From: Oryzias latipes
Taxonomy: Eukaryota > Chordata > Actinopteri > Beloniformes > Adrianichthyidae
DNA: 64,000 nt
Reading direction: 5' to 3'
NCBI RefSeq assembly: GCF_002234675.1
Contig: NC_019867.2
Location: forward strand, 17,826,184-17,890,183
In this document: positions 23,476-38,400 of the stretch, one piece after another
Position numbering within the stretch: position 1 is the stretch's first letter
Layout: each line of letters begins with the position of its first letter
Made by a program: the position numbers and the translations under genes
The notes under the pieces: model-generated
Databases searched by the model: none
What the model saw: the letters and a program-made list of their open reading frames with translations, nothing else
What the model was told of the DNA's origin: nothing

Positions 23476-26400
23476 CTGCGGGGGGAAAACAAGTTATGTT
23501 TGTACATTTGAACTGATCTGGACAGGTTAGCTTCAAAAAGGCAACAGCACCTGTATAGATTAGGATGTCTTATCTCTTCCTTCATCACAAGTTTACTTGG
23601 AGTTTTTACTAATTTCTGTGCAAATCATCAAAACGTGTGAAATTGCTTTTTGCAAAGTGAAATCTAAATCCCTTGAAAAACAAAATCTGTTCCAACAGTC
23701 CTTATCAAGCCTTCTGTTTGTCTTCTAAGAAGATAAAAGAATCACTTTCAAATCCTCCCACCCAGGCACCGCTGGCTTTGGAAAGTCAATTAGTATAGGA
23801 ATCTGATAGTCCAACACCTTAAATGAAACGGTTCGAACCAACAGAGGCTCTAAACAGAGTAATAGACAGATCTGATGAAATGGCATGAGGATTTACCTTC
23901 CAACTTCTCCATCCTTTTTCCTTCTTCTCCCTCTCTTCTCCCTCAATCACAGACTCCTCAACAGCAGAATTCCATTTGTATGTTAATGAGATGGAGGAAA
24001 ACAGACCAGCCATCTCGCAGCAACCTGCAGCTTTCCCTTCGCTTACCACTTCCACTATTCGTGCAGAATACAGACACCACCGTAATGTAAACGCTTCTCA
24101 TTGCAGACGGGTGGAGAAGGTGAGGAGTTTGAAGCGTCATCCAACCCCGCTAACCCCTGAGCTCAGAGCTTCAGGCCTCAAACAGCCTCCTCACCACTGC
24201 GCTCTTTGATGGCACTCTCCTGTTTACTTACTCCAAGGGAAAATGGGAAACACATGCAGAATTGGGCGAGATGTTCTGAGGGGTGGGATGGGGGGGGGGG
24301 GGGGGGCAGAGCACAAAATGCTGCGCAGTGGCAGAAAGCCAGAAATGTTTGGCCCTCTCTGTCCAGTCTGGTTCAGATTCCTCCCGTGTTCTCTTTGTAC
24401 GGCCAAAAGCTCCCAGACTGATATTTGAATCCGCTCCAAGCCCAAAGGAGTAGTAAAACGCTATGACCAAATCTTCCTCTTCTCAGAACTGGATTCTTCC
24501 AAAGTGATGCTGAACTTTACGGCTCCTGAAACCTAAAAAGTGAGCACTATGTGATGGAACTTTTCCACACGTTGTGACCCGTCAAATCTATCCCACTCTG
24601 TGACATGGATTGATTTAAAGTGAGATGTGGAGATGTTGGAAAGCCTTTTCACCTCACCACCAAGTGCAAAGTGAAAGGATGCATGCAGGTTTTTCCACTG
24701 GGGCTTTGGTTAGCTGTCCCATCAAAGAAACGGCCTCAACCAGTCAAACTGCACTGGTTTGCCGTTTTCCACAGCACATCACAGAATATGAGCTGGTGTA
24801 CCTGAACATTTGGCTTGGTTGAACGAGCAACATGGTGAACTGTTTTCCAACTCTTCTTCTTAATACAAGCACACTCCTGGGTAAGCAGGAAGCTTTTATT
24901 GTGAAGTTCTTGCTTTAGATGAGCTGTAGTTCAACACTTATCCTGTATAAAACCTTTGGTGGAAAGCACAGTCATAAAGGTTTGGTACAAGCTAGACCAG
25001 TGGAAAAAGAGCAAGAGAATATCAAATAGGAACTTAGAGAGCAACAAACCTAAACCTGGCTAATCCTCTGCAGCTTTGGTACCTTGAACAGAGCCTTTCT
25101 TACGCATCTAGACAAAAATAAAATACAGCTGAGGACTTTGAGAACCTGTGGAAATCATTGGAATTAAGTAACCTTAGATACTAAAGCTTGCATTTGCTTA
25201 TTCGTTAGGTATTTGGTTACTAGGGATGATTGAAAAAGGTTTTTTTTAAACCTCAAAGAAAACTGTTCCCTTGAGGTCACCTCACTAAAAATAGTAGCTG
25301 TGCTCAATTGAATTTTACTGCCACCCACCTCACATAAAGAAATCCCACCACCACGCTTTGCTTTTGAAAATGTTTTTGGAAGATTAACAAAGAAAAACAA
25401 AAATCTGTGTCAATACAAAAAGTCCAGTACAGTAAATTTAACGCATCTTTAACCAATTCAGCAAACTGTAAAAGGAGAGATTTATTTGAGATGTCATGGT
25501 TTAATAGGGTTGGATCTTGTGAAACTGATGTTGCACAATAAGTCCAAATGTATCTTTAAAAGCAGAGATGAACATGCATGATAACTGGATCATAACTGTA
25601 GAACGTCACAGGAAATAAACACCAGAAACACTGGACTGTTTTCTGGATCTGCATGTCGCACAGTGCATGCAGCCCAAACACTGATGAAAAAGATGAACTA
25701 AAGACTGTTGGAACTCACAGCAGTGGGTCTGGTGTCATTTAAGAGGATTTCACCAAATTCAGATATTTGCAAAATTGAGTGAATGGAGGGAGCAAACAAG
25801 CCTTTTGATGAGTTTTCACACAATCATTTTTAGAAATTGTCATAGATATTTAGTGTAGCCACAAATGTGAAGCTAGATTTTTCAACTATTTATTTTTGAA
25901 AGTTAGACTGTGCTAAACTCAAGTAAAAGGCCACTAACTAATCAAATTGGTGAACTGAACTGACTATAGAAACCAGAGTTGCATGTCAATGTATTGCAAA
26001 TCATTGACATGCGAGATTCAGCCTAAATATCACACATAGCTTTTCCTTTTTTTTTACAATTTGATCCTATTTGGAAACATTTTCTTCAAGTACAGAACAT
26101 CTGTGTTTATTAACACAATTGCCACACAATAGTTCCATGAAATGCAAAACAATTCCACTACCTGCTGGACAAGTTACCAGAACACACAAAGTCAACATCT
26201 ACCTCTTCCAGCTCTTTCTGCGTCTCTGCCTCCATTCGTCGGATGTCGTCCATTGTTAGCTCCACCCACTTATCAATCCAACAGAAGAGCTGGCGATGGA
26301 AGTTGTTGAAGATCCTCTTCTCTTGCTGGAGAAGACAGCAGTAAAATCCGTCATATTGGTCATGTAGAAATGGGATCATTCTAGGAATCCAGGTTTGATG

Positions 26401-29400
26401 GTTTAACAAAAAGAGTTTGTTTGTTTGATAAAAGTCATATTTAAAGACCCACTCCGATCATCTTTTGATCCATTTTAAAAGCGGTCTTAGTTGTCTTATA
26501 ATGAAGACATTTTTAGCCAAACCCTTCTGCAGAGTTGCAGGAGTTCATTAGACATTCACCTCCGAGTTGTGGGCGGGACCGTTGGCTTGGAGAAACCCCC
26601 CCTCCCCTTTCCCTTTGTGTGCCTGAGAGCTTGTGGCCTGCCCAGCAAACTATCTCTATGTCACAAATAAACACTTTTTCCAAGGGAAATCTTTCAGTCT
26701 GCTCCTGATTCACAATGATTTTAATAAAGAAATACCGTTGCTCTGGAGTATAAGTCACAGCAGCCAAAAAATGCATAATAAAGAAAAAAAAGAGCACTTT
26801 TGGGGGAAATTTGTTCAAGAAAATACGGGACGAGAACAGACATTCACTCATAAAAGGCATATCATAATAACAGAATAAATTACAACAGTAGCCTGAATAT
26901 ATGCATGTTTCTCTACCAAAACACAACGATGCTTTTTTAGAATCTAGTACAAGAACGATTATCCAGATAACCATAGAATAAAGAACATGCTAACAGGTCA
27001 ACTAAACTCTATATCCCTTCAAATCACTAAACCCATTGAGTTCTGTGTCGCTTTGGAACAATTCCCAGCCAACCATTCCCCTTCTTCTGCATTGCTGTCA
27101 GTAGAAAATACTAATAGACACACCTACAGGACCCCCTAGCAGTTGTTGCTGAGTCGCTCTCTCGACCAAACTACGCAAAAAACTGTGACTTATACGACAC
27201 TCAGATGCAATGCTATTTTAAAGTTAATTGTCTTTATATTTGTCCTACATCATCAGAAAACTGACAGACGAACTAGTTAGAAATACTATTTTCTTTAAAG
27301 TGGGATTTTAAGCAGAAGCAACTTCAAGAAGAGATCATAAAATCAAAAGGTTTGGGTGATTTCAGTGACTCAACACATGACATTAACCATGTAAACATTT
27401 CACAAACCTCTTGGATGAAGTTCTCCACTTTGGTCTGCAGACCCCACCACTTAAACTTGACTGTAACTAGTTTGTAGGCACACATCCTTGGGCATTCAGC
27501 ATTGCTCACCAGCTCCTTCTGTTGGAAGAACCAGCAAAAGAACATGTAGAGTTTCACTTTTCAAAAGCAACAAAAACTCGACTAACTTTTTTTTGTTTTT
27601 TTATTGATTGATAAAAAAAAAAAAAACACGAGGCTAAGAGCATCCAACTCCCAAAGCTAGGATGTATTAATACATAATGCTTTGGATGTGGGGGTTGCTG
27701 AAATAATTATCAATATGAAGATGTGCTGCGCACAGATAAAAAAGTGTCCTAATCTAAAACACGCTTTCCAAATTCATTTGCTGCTGCCTGCCTGCCGCCT
27801 TGCTCTGAAGAACAGAGGAAGAGGAGGAAGGGGGTTGGAAACAGCAAAGTGGATAAACTCCAGATGAAGGGACCATTTCTCTGCCTCCTTCCTGACAGCG
27901 ACACCGCTCCCGACAGGCACGCCTTTGTGGTCACAGAAGGCAGATAAAACGGTGCTCACCGAGCGATAAGGGCGTCGCAGTGCAAAGCCGGTTACATTAT
28001 TAACACCTAGGACCTGCTTGCCCTCAGAACACACACACACACACACACACACACCCAGCCCCTCCGAGAACCCCTGTTTAATTAATCACTTCATTCTGGT
28101 GCGGCATTCCAAGAGAAAATGCCACAGACCCGTCTCAATCACCCTCATCCCACTGCCGTTTGATGCTGCGATCATGGCGGAGTGCAGCAGAAGGGAAATG
28201 AGAAACATTTCTAAATTTGCAGTGGGTTTAGAAAAGTTGTCATCGCTAAAGGAGAACTTCACATGAAACGGATTCGACATCAAAACACTTACGGTGACAT
28301 TTTCTTCTCTCCCTCTCTGTGCCCCACTCAAAGAAACTGAAGTTTTCAGAAATACAAAGGGTACTGATATGCAAGCATGTGTGCATGCAGAGATAGACAA
28401 GAGTTTTATTGCTCTGAGACGCTGGCAGAAATGGTGCCTCTGTTGTCGCATAACTACCTTTTTCTTTTTCCTTTCTACCTTTTCTAAAAACAGTCTGTTT
28501 CCATGTCCGCACCGGATGGGAAAGCAATCTAATTAAAAAAAATACACGCACAAAATAAAAGTTGTGCCTCTTTATTCATACTTTTTAAAGCAGTTTGGCT
28601 GCCTTTGTTCTTTAAAAATTCCTGCAACAGAGCAAAGTTTCCCATGGTAGCTTCAGGGGCTCCACTGAAGGATAGAAATCCTCAGTGCTCTAAAAGCAAG
28701 CAGGACCGGTTAGTGAGGCTGCAGGGTTTAGAGGAAAAAGACCAAACATGTCGACGTTCCATTGAGTAGATTAGAAACTTTGCTTGGTGGTTTCTGAATT
28801 TTCATTGAAAAGTCACCTTGAGAGCTACATTTTGTCAAATTAGAATGAAAATTTCCACACACACACACAAAAAAAAATCACCAATCATAAACCATCTGTT
28901 GTGCATTTCTTTAAGGATTAGATAAGCAAATAGTGTTATTTTGGGTGGACGAGAAGACTTAAGAAATTCAGATGAATGTCAAGCGGAGAATGAATGCTCG
29001 CTGAAAGTAAAACTGTTTTTCTTTGTGACTAGGGAAGAGTTTCCTCCTCCTTTTTCCTTTCATCCTAAATACTCCAGCAAAAAGAATGAATCGAGGCACA
29101 CGTTTAGTCAAATGTGCGGTGAACATGTCCAAAAATAACCCAGGTATTTACCTTCCAATCAGGTCCCAGAGGACCTCTGCCAGTTTTAGCCGACTTGAAC
29201 TTAGCAGGATCCTCGTCTGGTTTATAGTCCTGTTGACAGATTTTGTTGTTCAGTCACTACAGGAACACTGCAGGGTCTTTTATCTTCAAACATAGTTTGA
29301 TATCATCATGGTCACTATGAACACTTTACAAAGGTCGCCGGGTCCAGGTGGAACATCACCTGAAACTAAAAGATCCAAAAGGATCAGTTTGGAAAAGTGT

Positions 29401-32400
29401 GGTTTGAAAAAATGCTGGGAAAGGGATTTATGATTAAGAAGAGTGCACTTTAAAACAGGTATTTGTCTAATTCCTGTTTTTCATTTGTGCAAGAGGATGG
29501 ATGACTATGCAAACGGTCTGCAGCACACAGCCATGGCCAAAAGAGAAAAACAACCTTCAAACAAGTGTCCTAGTCTTTCTGTTCCACGCAGCTCAAGTTT
29601 CTATGGATTTTAATATGAGCAGCACCACATTTTTAGAATGATGCATTTGATAATAAACGCATCACAAAAAGCTTTGCCAATCTTAAAAGACAGCATCTGT
29701 TTATTGATGCAAAACACCCATAAACTGACAAAAAATGATCGACTCCTGCAATGAGATGGACCAAAAGCAGGAAACAAATAAGGAGTAAAGTCAAAGGCTA
29801 AAAAACAGCAGCATTCATCTTTATACTAGAATTTTCTACCAAATCTGCTTCAATAAACTGCATCCTTCAGCCTATTCCATCGTAGCACCACAGAAAAACA
29901 TTTTTGAAAACAGTACACATAATCGGAGATACTGAGAGCACATGCAAAAACATAAGCATGCCCAACAGGACAAAACTGACATCAGAAAACAGGCACGAGA
30001 AATACTAATACAAATAAATGAAACAGCTTTTAAATTATCAACAGCTCAAGGGCCCAGGTATTTTAAATAAATCATGATGCGCCTCCAGCTAAAAGCATCT
30101 TTTTGGGAGCTACTGGCCAAACGGAGGGAAGCCAAACACATAGAAAGAAATGAAAAGGCCTCGTCAAACAGCAGTGTGCACACAGTCACTGTAATTTGTC
30201 CGTTTTAATGCTCAGAGCTCAATCGCTATAACAATATACTGCTCTGCACTAATGAGGTCTATGAATCGATATGTCACGGTACTCAAACCAGAGCTACTCC
30301 TCAAGTAAAAAGAATGCGCGTTAAAGTGCAAGTACGCTGTGTGTGTATTTGTCTAGTTCCTCTAATTACACTAACAAACTCATCTGTGCTGGCGGTACGC
30401 CTCAGGGCCTGCAGTCATGCCTGAGGCTGAGAGCTGATAGGGCCCTGAGACACAACATACTGCTCCGGCAAGACGAACACGTCCGTCTTGTTAACTCCCC
30501 ACAACAGACAAACCAAACACGTACGCGCACGGAAACCGCTGCTTCTTGGTCAAACAGCCACACGTCTATCTGCACGCAGACAGGTGACGCCAAATGAGGC
30601 AACTGGAAGTCAAATAACAGCAATGATGTGCAACAGCTTCAGATGAGATTTCAAGAATTGCAAAAGTTTATAATGTTTACATAAAAAGAATAATCATACA
30701 GACCATTTGAGATTTGAAGCAGCAAATAATCTTTTTGCTATATATATATATATATATATAAAAAGATTTGATAATGTTTTCAGTCTTTGCTTATTTGGCC
30801 ATATAGTGAGTGAATTCTCAGTTATTTGCAAAATCTCTAAATCAAAATGAAATATTTAAATGTTATTTTCTTCAGGGATATATGCAAATGCAAAAAACTG
30901 TTTATCTGTTCACTATATTTTTGAGAACCATTAAAAAAAAACAATTGTGTTTTCACAATTATTTTTTAACACAAACATTTTAAATATGATATTTTATATT
31001 GCAAATTGGCTAATTGGCATCTCCCCCCCCTCTCTAAATAAATTATTTGTTCATGCTTCTCTTCTCATGGAAGACGAACCATAAATCACATATATCACAT
31101 AAATGCTGTACCTGCATTTCTACTTACAGCATTGGACACCTGACTTCTATCTGCAATGTCGATTGGCACCACTGTTACATTCTTCCATGTGGAAGCGTCC
31201 AGGTTGTGAACCTGCGCAAACAAAAATATATCAGAAGAAGGGAAAGATAAATAAAAAGAAAGAGAAACATGTCGATTTGGTTTTATTCTGAAAACCTCAC
31301 ATTTTCTTGAGTTCCCATGTCTGGTTTATGCCATGTCTCAATTTTTATGAAGAAGTTGTCTTTCATGTATTCATTCTGCAAATAACAGAATCATATTAAT
31401 GATTGGAAATGATGTCACTTTTAGGAACTGAATAGGTATATTTTAGAGTTACATACCGTGACAACTGGATCAATGTTTATGAGGTGCAAAGGAGAGGCAG
31501 AGCAGAGAGGAAAAAAGAACATTTAAAAATTCTGAAAATTTAATCCTACTAAATGTAAGTCTATTTAGAGGGAAAATGATCAAGCAGGTAAGAGGGGACT
31601 CACTAGTTCTGCAGTAAGGGTATGCATTCCATGCTTTTTCATGAAATACCAGGGAGCCTTCTGGGGCAAAAAGCCGGACAAATGCTGGGACTTTACTGTA
31701 GGGAGGAAAGGAGATGAACAGGAACAGAAAAGTTTAACGCTGGAAGAGTCTCATTGGTTCTAAAGCAAAGTCGGGACAGGAAGTAGTATCACATAGTTTA
31801 ACGCTTCACAAATGAGACAATACTGCCATCTCTTGGCAATACTCTGCCAATACATCAAATGATTTCTGAGAGCTGCACAAAGAAAAGGCACAAACCTCTG
31901 TATGTGGTAGATTTTGTGTGTATACTGTCCTTTTTCTCCATCTTTTTCATACGGCTCATTTTTGAGTACCTCGATTCCCTCACCTCCACCCGTCTCATTT
32001 TTACTAGCTTCTGCCACAGAGAAGAGCTGCCCAACCTGATACTGTAAGACAAAAGAAGACCTTCAGAAAACTTTGATATTAAAAAGTATTCATGGAATTA
32101 CATTAAACACCAGCTTTTTTTCAACAAATATTACTCTATAAGATGGACAGCGACCACAAAATCAAATCGTTGTTGAAATGAATGGTTACACCAATAGAGA
32201 TAGGTGACAAAAGTGTCGGATTCCATATGTTTTAATGTTGTATAACCTCTCACAAAGAACTTTTTGCACTTTTCTCAGACGGACATGAACATTTTCACTC
32301 GTTCTCTCTTGTTTAAATTCTCAAAGTTCTTAGAAAAATAAGTCTAGTATTATAGAATGAAAACAAAGTCAGAATTCCCTCCCTACTCCCCAACTATTAA

Positions 32401-35400
32401 AAGACTATACAGTGCGGGGCTTTATCTGTAAAACAACAAATATGACGTCACCAATTTGACGAAATAAAAACCTAATAAAAACGAGAATTTTACAAGGACT
32501 ATTTATAAATCCACTGTGTTCTGATGAGGAAAACATGGATGGTTTATAGAAAAAATACAAAAAGTGTTCAAAGGCAATGCAGCGTGGTCTATATTCACCA
32601 ATCTAGTGAGCTAGATGCACACCGGTTGAGCAGGTTGGCCAACGATTGAAGGATCTGCGGTTCGATCCCCACTCCCCCCAGTCAACTGCTGTTGTGTCCT
32701 CAGCCAAGACACTTCACCCTACCTGCCTCTAGTGGGGCTCCACTGGTGTCTGAATGCATATGAATGTCCCTGTGATGGTCAGAGGGGTCGTAGCCGCGTA
32801 CTGGCAGCCACGCCCCTGTCAGTCTGCCCCAGGGCAGCTGTGGCTACATCAGTAGTTTACCATCACCAAGTATGAATGAGAAGTCAATGAATAATGGACA
32901 CATTGTAAGAGCTTTGAGCGTCTGGAAAAGTCTAATCCATTATTATTACAAAATGACATAATGCACCATGTAGTGAACCAAGGAATGTTCATTGAAGGAA
33001 TTCTGACATGATCTCTGATTCTGAAAAAGGTTACAGGAATTCTTGCTATTACTCCTTTTTAAACTGGCATCTGGATAATTTACTCCCCTTGTGCTGCTTC
33101 AGCAGATGGCTGCTGTTCAAATGGTGCATGTCTTAACAAAATAATCTTACAAGAACAAAATGACAATAGCTCATAACTACATTTATCATCCAAAAGAAAA
33201 TGTTCAGATTAAAGGGGTTGCTCACCTCCTCCACACTACAGGGCAAAACGACACGGCTGCAACAGAGACAAGAGTGAGGTTATACTCTGATTATATAAAC
33301 AGACAGACTTTAAACACTTACATGACCACATTTTTAGAATTATATTTACGTACACTGTACTGTCAAACCTCTCTAATAATAAGTTCCCATATATCCAATA
33401 TAATGCACACCTAACATGTACTCAAGTTTTCTTCTAATAATTAAATGAAAATAAGTTTGGATTTCAACATGACTTACTCAAAGCACAATCAAATTTGGTT
33501 TGCAAAAACATTTACCATTGACTACAATACGAAGAAGTACAAACAGAAAGTTCTCATAACAATGAATTCTCACCTAAACAAAATTATGTGTCACATTATG
33601 TGTGTGTGTGTGTGTGGGGGGGGGGTATTTATGTGTAGTCCAAATTTTTCACCATGATATCAAGAAACACGCAGTGAAACTCTTTAAGCAGGTCTAACTA
33701 GGGGTGTGACGATAACTGCATCAGCCCATCTTTTTTTTTTTTTTGAAAGTTCTACATATGGTGCGTGATTGGAACTATGATAAATATATTAAACCCATTC
33801 ATCTTTGCTGATAATTTACTTTTTCTGCTAGTCCTGTGTTCAGAATTCAAGGGTTTTTGGGGGAAACCTTTTATTGCTGTTCTCCTTCACTCCCTGCCTG
33901 CGCCTCTCACTCCCTCTACGCTGTACGCGCTCCCTCTACTTCGACACACCCACCCACCCACCCACACACACCCGCGCGGTTTCAGAATCACACATATCCT
34001 CAGTCTACAACCGTCTTGCAAGGAAATACGACAAATTTACTGCGTTCTACTTCTTAATTTCCATTGTATTCATTTCCATTACATGCTATGTGCACAACAC
34101 GGCCGCCTGCCGGAGGATTTTGTGTTTTTTTTTTTTTTTTGGGGGGGGGGGGGGGGGGGTATTACTGTTATCATTCACCCGGCTGAGGATTTTGTGTTAG
34201 GGGGGTTATTACTGCTATCCTTCACTCTGTAACACCAAACATGAACGTGCCCTGTTAGAGTGCAATGAATATCACTACATGTTTTGTTTGGGAACTATTT
34301 TGTGCAGTGCAAAGTTACGTGTCTGTATAAACAAAGGCGAAGCCTCCTGCCCCGTGTTCTTCATGGGTGTCAGGCTTCATGGGTACCGGAAAGGTGACAA
34401 AGTGTCTGCAGTCTCGTTTATTACTGGGACAGAAGATGTCTGTCACCACGGTGATCAAAAATCCCACACCGTCACAGCTCTAGGTCTAACACCACTTTCC
34501 CTTTTCAAGAGTGATGATTAAGATGATTGCCTCAGTTTAGGATTCCATCACAAGAACTATTGCTCCTAACCAACATTTTTAGAAGCATCAGCACATTTAT
34601 GAACCACTCATATGAATCTACATTTCTATTTGTTGCCGTAGTCACAACTTCCCTCAAAGCAGCGGGCGAAAAATGGGCAAACCTGTATGTGGGAAGCATG
34701 TGGCCTGCACAGAATTTTAAGATTATAGATCGCCCGATGAGCAAAAATGCATATGCGCATTCTACGGGCAGGCTGTGAGTGACATGTTGTAGCAAACACA
34801 TAAACAACATGCAAGGGTAAGTGAGGGTAAAGTAGGTGAGATGCAGGCACGTCGTACGGATTTTTCATTTTTTTAACTCCCCAAATCCTACAGGCTGCAA
34901 AAGGGGCCTGTAGTGCTGGTCAGCGTCCTACATGAACTTGCAGAATTTGCTACGGTCAGTACGAAGACGCCGACCTCACCAGCACCTATAGTGAGGCTTA
35001 AGGGCACCGCACGACGAGCATCACCCATATGTCATAAGTGAATGTAACTGACATTATCCTTAAAAAGACTTTGCTATACAGTTACCATACACACGACAAT
35101 CATATGTTCCATAATTATGACTTCCCTTAAGGTGGCAGCACAATCCTCGAAGGAACTGCAAGACACACCTACATTCCCATTAAGAGGCAGCCACCCTTCT
35201 CTATGTTCCACCACGGGCCGAAAAACCCACAGCACCCGAATGGGTCAACCCCCTGTGTGGTTTGCATGTGACTAAGACCTTGGAGAGGCTTCAATAATAA
35301 GATCATTAAAACAAATAACAAAATGCATTTTTATTCATTCATCTTCTAAACATCTGCAAGCCTGTTCAGGGTCACAGGGGTAGCACTATCATTTTGGAAC

Positions 35401-38400
35401 TAAGTAAAACTGAACAAAATGAAAATATGAGAGTAAAAAAATACAAATAAAAAGTGAAATTACATGAAATAGATTGCTAAAAAAATCTGATTTTCTTTTA
35501 GGATAAAACAGCATAAAAACAAAAACTCCTGCTTGTTGCACAGACTATAATCTAGACTGACAGCTGTTAAAAGAAGAGTTCCATTGTGAAATATGACACT
35601 AGTAACATGTCCCTGCAAAAGGAAGCAGTGACTAATGCAGTTTTTTTTAAGTTAGTTGTAATTTGGGTTTGTAGTATGACAGAACAGTCTGGCTACGTTT
35701 TTTTCTTTACAAAATGCAGCCTAAAGCACAACTGTGCAAGTGAAAGCCACAGGAAGATACATTGGTTTGTCTAGCCAAAAACCTCACCTTTGCTCTCCCT
35801 GTGCAGCTCAGATGAGGTTGATGAGGAAAGAAACAATTATTTTGGATGGTTCTGCTGTTTTATTCAATATGATATAGTTTTAAAATAAAAACAAAGAATT
35901 TTTTACGTTGAACACTTCTGGCTTCACTTTTTAAATGTCTCCTGGTTGCATATAAAGGAATTATCTTAAGGAAAGATGTATTAGTTTCAAAGAAATTTAA
36001 AAATAAATGTGAATTAACCAGACTGTAAAAACAACGGATGAATCCCGTAGAAAATGCTTTACCTCCAGCTCTCGCAAAAGAGGCAAAATCTCTCACCATT
36101 GCTTCCTGATACGGGCGCTGCCATGTTGGAACCAGTCGACAGTGATTGGTCCGACTTGCTCTGAGTCTTTGTATCTATGACAATAGCTACAGTAGTTCCA
36201 ACATGGCGGCGCCCGTACCAGGAAGCAATGGTACTTTGTATTTGGGAACACGAGAAGGGGAGGGGTTGAGCACTTCCTTGTTTTTACAGTCAATGGAATT
36301 ATCATTAAAATATAGTACACGCTTGCCAAATATAATTATTAAGGATTGCATGAAACAAGAATGCTTATATGGGGAGAAAATGCAAATAAAAGCATAACGG
36401 TTACATTTTCTAAAATATTTTATTTTCTAAAAAAGTGCTTTAAGTGTTTTCGTCCTTCAATTGTGCCACTTGTACAGCAGCATCAACAGCCATGTATTTT
36501 CTGCTCACTTCTCAGTGCAGAAGGGTTTCATTTAGCCAAACCAGGGGGTTTTGTGTGTGATGTGTTTGAAATGAAACCACAAATGGAGTATGTGTACTTT
36601 TTGGTAGTTCAGGTATCCTTTGAAAAATAAAATGAAAAAAATAAAAATAATCTCATTATTTGATTTAAAAAAAAAATTGTCTGTAACGTTACGTTTGTCC
36701 CAAAAAAAATTAAAAAATATAAAAAGAGTTCAACAAATCAAAATATAAACAGAAAAGCAAATGTTCGCCCACAACCACTGTGACCAAACCTATGGCAGGT
36801 AATGCATCCTTAGAGAAGAATCATCACAACGTATTTGGTACACTCATGATTTCCCAAATGATACAATTACCAACTCAATTCAAACAAACAAACAAACAAG
36901 TACTGCCTGGTTTCAGGCAGTAAAAATACATGGATTTTTTAAAATTTGTAATTTTCTTTCTATTTCGTAGAACAAAAACAAAATAAAACCAAAACTTTAG
37001 ACACAACAAATGCTGGTTTTTGAATTCTATAAGAAAATCAAAATCTAAGTTTCCTTCTATTTTTATTTGTTTGTTTCGACTGTTAAAGTAAACTTGAAAT
37101 ATCAAAAAGTACACAGACCTTTTTGCCTCTCCAGGATTCAGATTATTGTCCTGGTCTTGAATACAACAAACCACACTCTATTGAGGTCATAGTTGAACTT
37201 TTCCTTTTGGATTTCCAGGTGGAACATACATTTGATAGTACTATTATTTACTACAGATCATTTTGGTCTTGAAGTTGCAAAGAGTCCTATAATGCCAAAA
37301 CAATATTTAACTTATTTTGCAGAGCGGCACCAATTCATAGATATCCACCTTGTGGGCAGGACCATTGGCACAGAGCAACCCCGTCCCCCCTTTCCTCTCC
37401 ACATTGCTCAGAGCTCCCTGTTTACACGCTCTCCAGCTATCTTAGAGCTCCTCACACCTCCAACATAACATTAGCGGTGCAACAAAAATGGCGAGCAATA
37501 TTGGAGCTATCCAGTCATATAGTCTTGAGACAGATGTCAGCTCAGAGGAGGAAAACAAAGACAAACATGGATCTAGTTGCCTACAAGTGGATGCATCAGA
37601 ATGGAGCAGAACCGGGAGATTGTGGACTGTCCAGTGCATTTTCTGTGCACCAAATACAATCATTTTCAAACTGTATTTTTTGTCTGCTCCTGATTCATCA
37701 CAATTTGAATAAATAAGGAAATGCTAAGATATGCAACTGCAAGCTTAGTTTTGATAATGTTTATTCTCCATCATCACAAAAAATGCCACAAGAACATGTT
37801 AAAAACACCAAAACACAATTTCTTTTGGGATGGGTCTTTAAATCCTGTGATATCTTTACATCAGATTTAACACAGCCCAAAGTTTCATCTCTTGTTTATA
37901 TATTTGTTTGTTTTATTTAAGGTTTTAGCCATTGAATTTTTAAGTTACAAGTCTAGGAGATCATCAAAATGATTATCCTACGTTTTTTTTTAATTCGTTT
38001 TGGGTTAAAATTGCCATGTAACCAATAGTTCCTGTGTTTTCAATATTATTTGGTCATTAACACTAATATTAACAAAGCAAAGGCGAGTGATGTCTGTTCT
38101 ATGTAAGCAATGATCCAATAAAGATTTTTGAAGTTAAAGAGCATTATAAGAGCTATTTAAACTTATTTTACAAAATTACATTTCAGCAACTTTGAAAACA
38201 AGACTAAATATTTTATTGTTGTGTAACAATTTAAATAAATTTGTATTCAGATCTTTGTTATTAGATTGTCTAAATCTTTTAGATGAAACAAATACTGCCT
38301 GGGGGGGAAAAAATCTCAAAAAGTTGTAATAACGATTGAAGTCCTGACTCGGCCAACACAAAACCAAAGGTAACTCTTTGGGAAGTCAACAAAACCCTCC

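Noticed and set aside
23397..23588. 63-codon minus-strand frame overlapping the pitpnb terminal exon
   Set aside because: It is in a different frame from the conserved [15 protein letters not shown] end and has no homology.
26513..26974. 153-codon minus-strand frame as a gene
   Set aside because: It lies within repeat-family copy 1 and its nested MITE, with no recognised domain.
31826..31840. Fourth CTCF site
   Set aside because: The minus-strand CCAAGAGATGGCAG has two mismatches at core positions, too weak to list as a feature.
33765..34232. 155-codon plus-strand frame as a gene
   Set aside because: It runs through (AC)n and T/G homopolymers and a local duplication in pitpnb intron 1, with no conserved motif.
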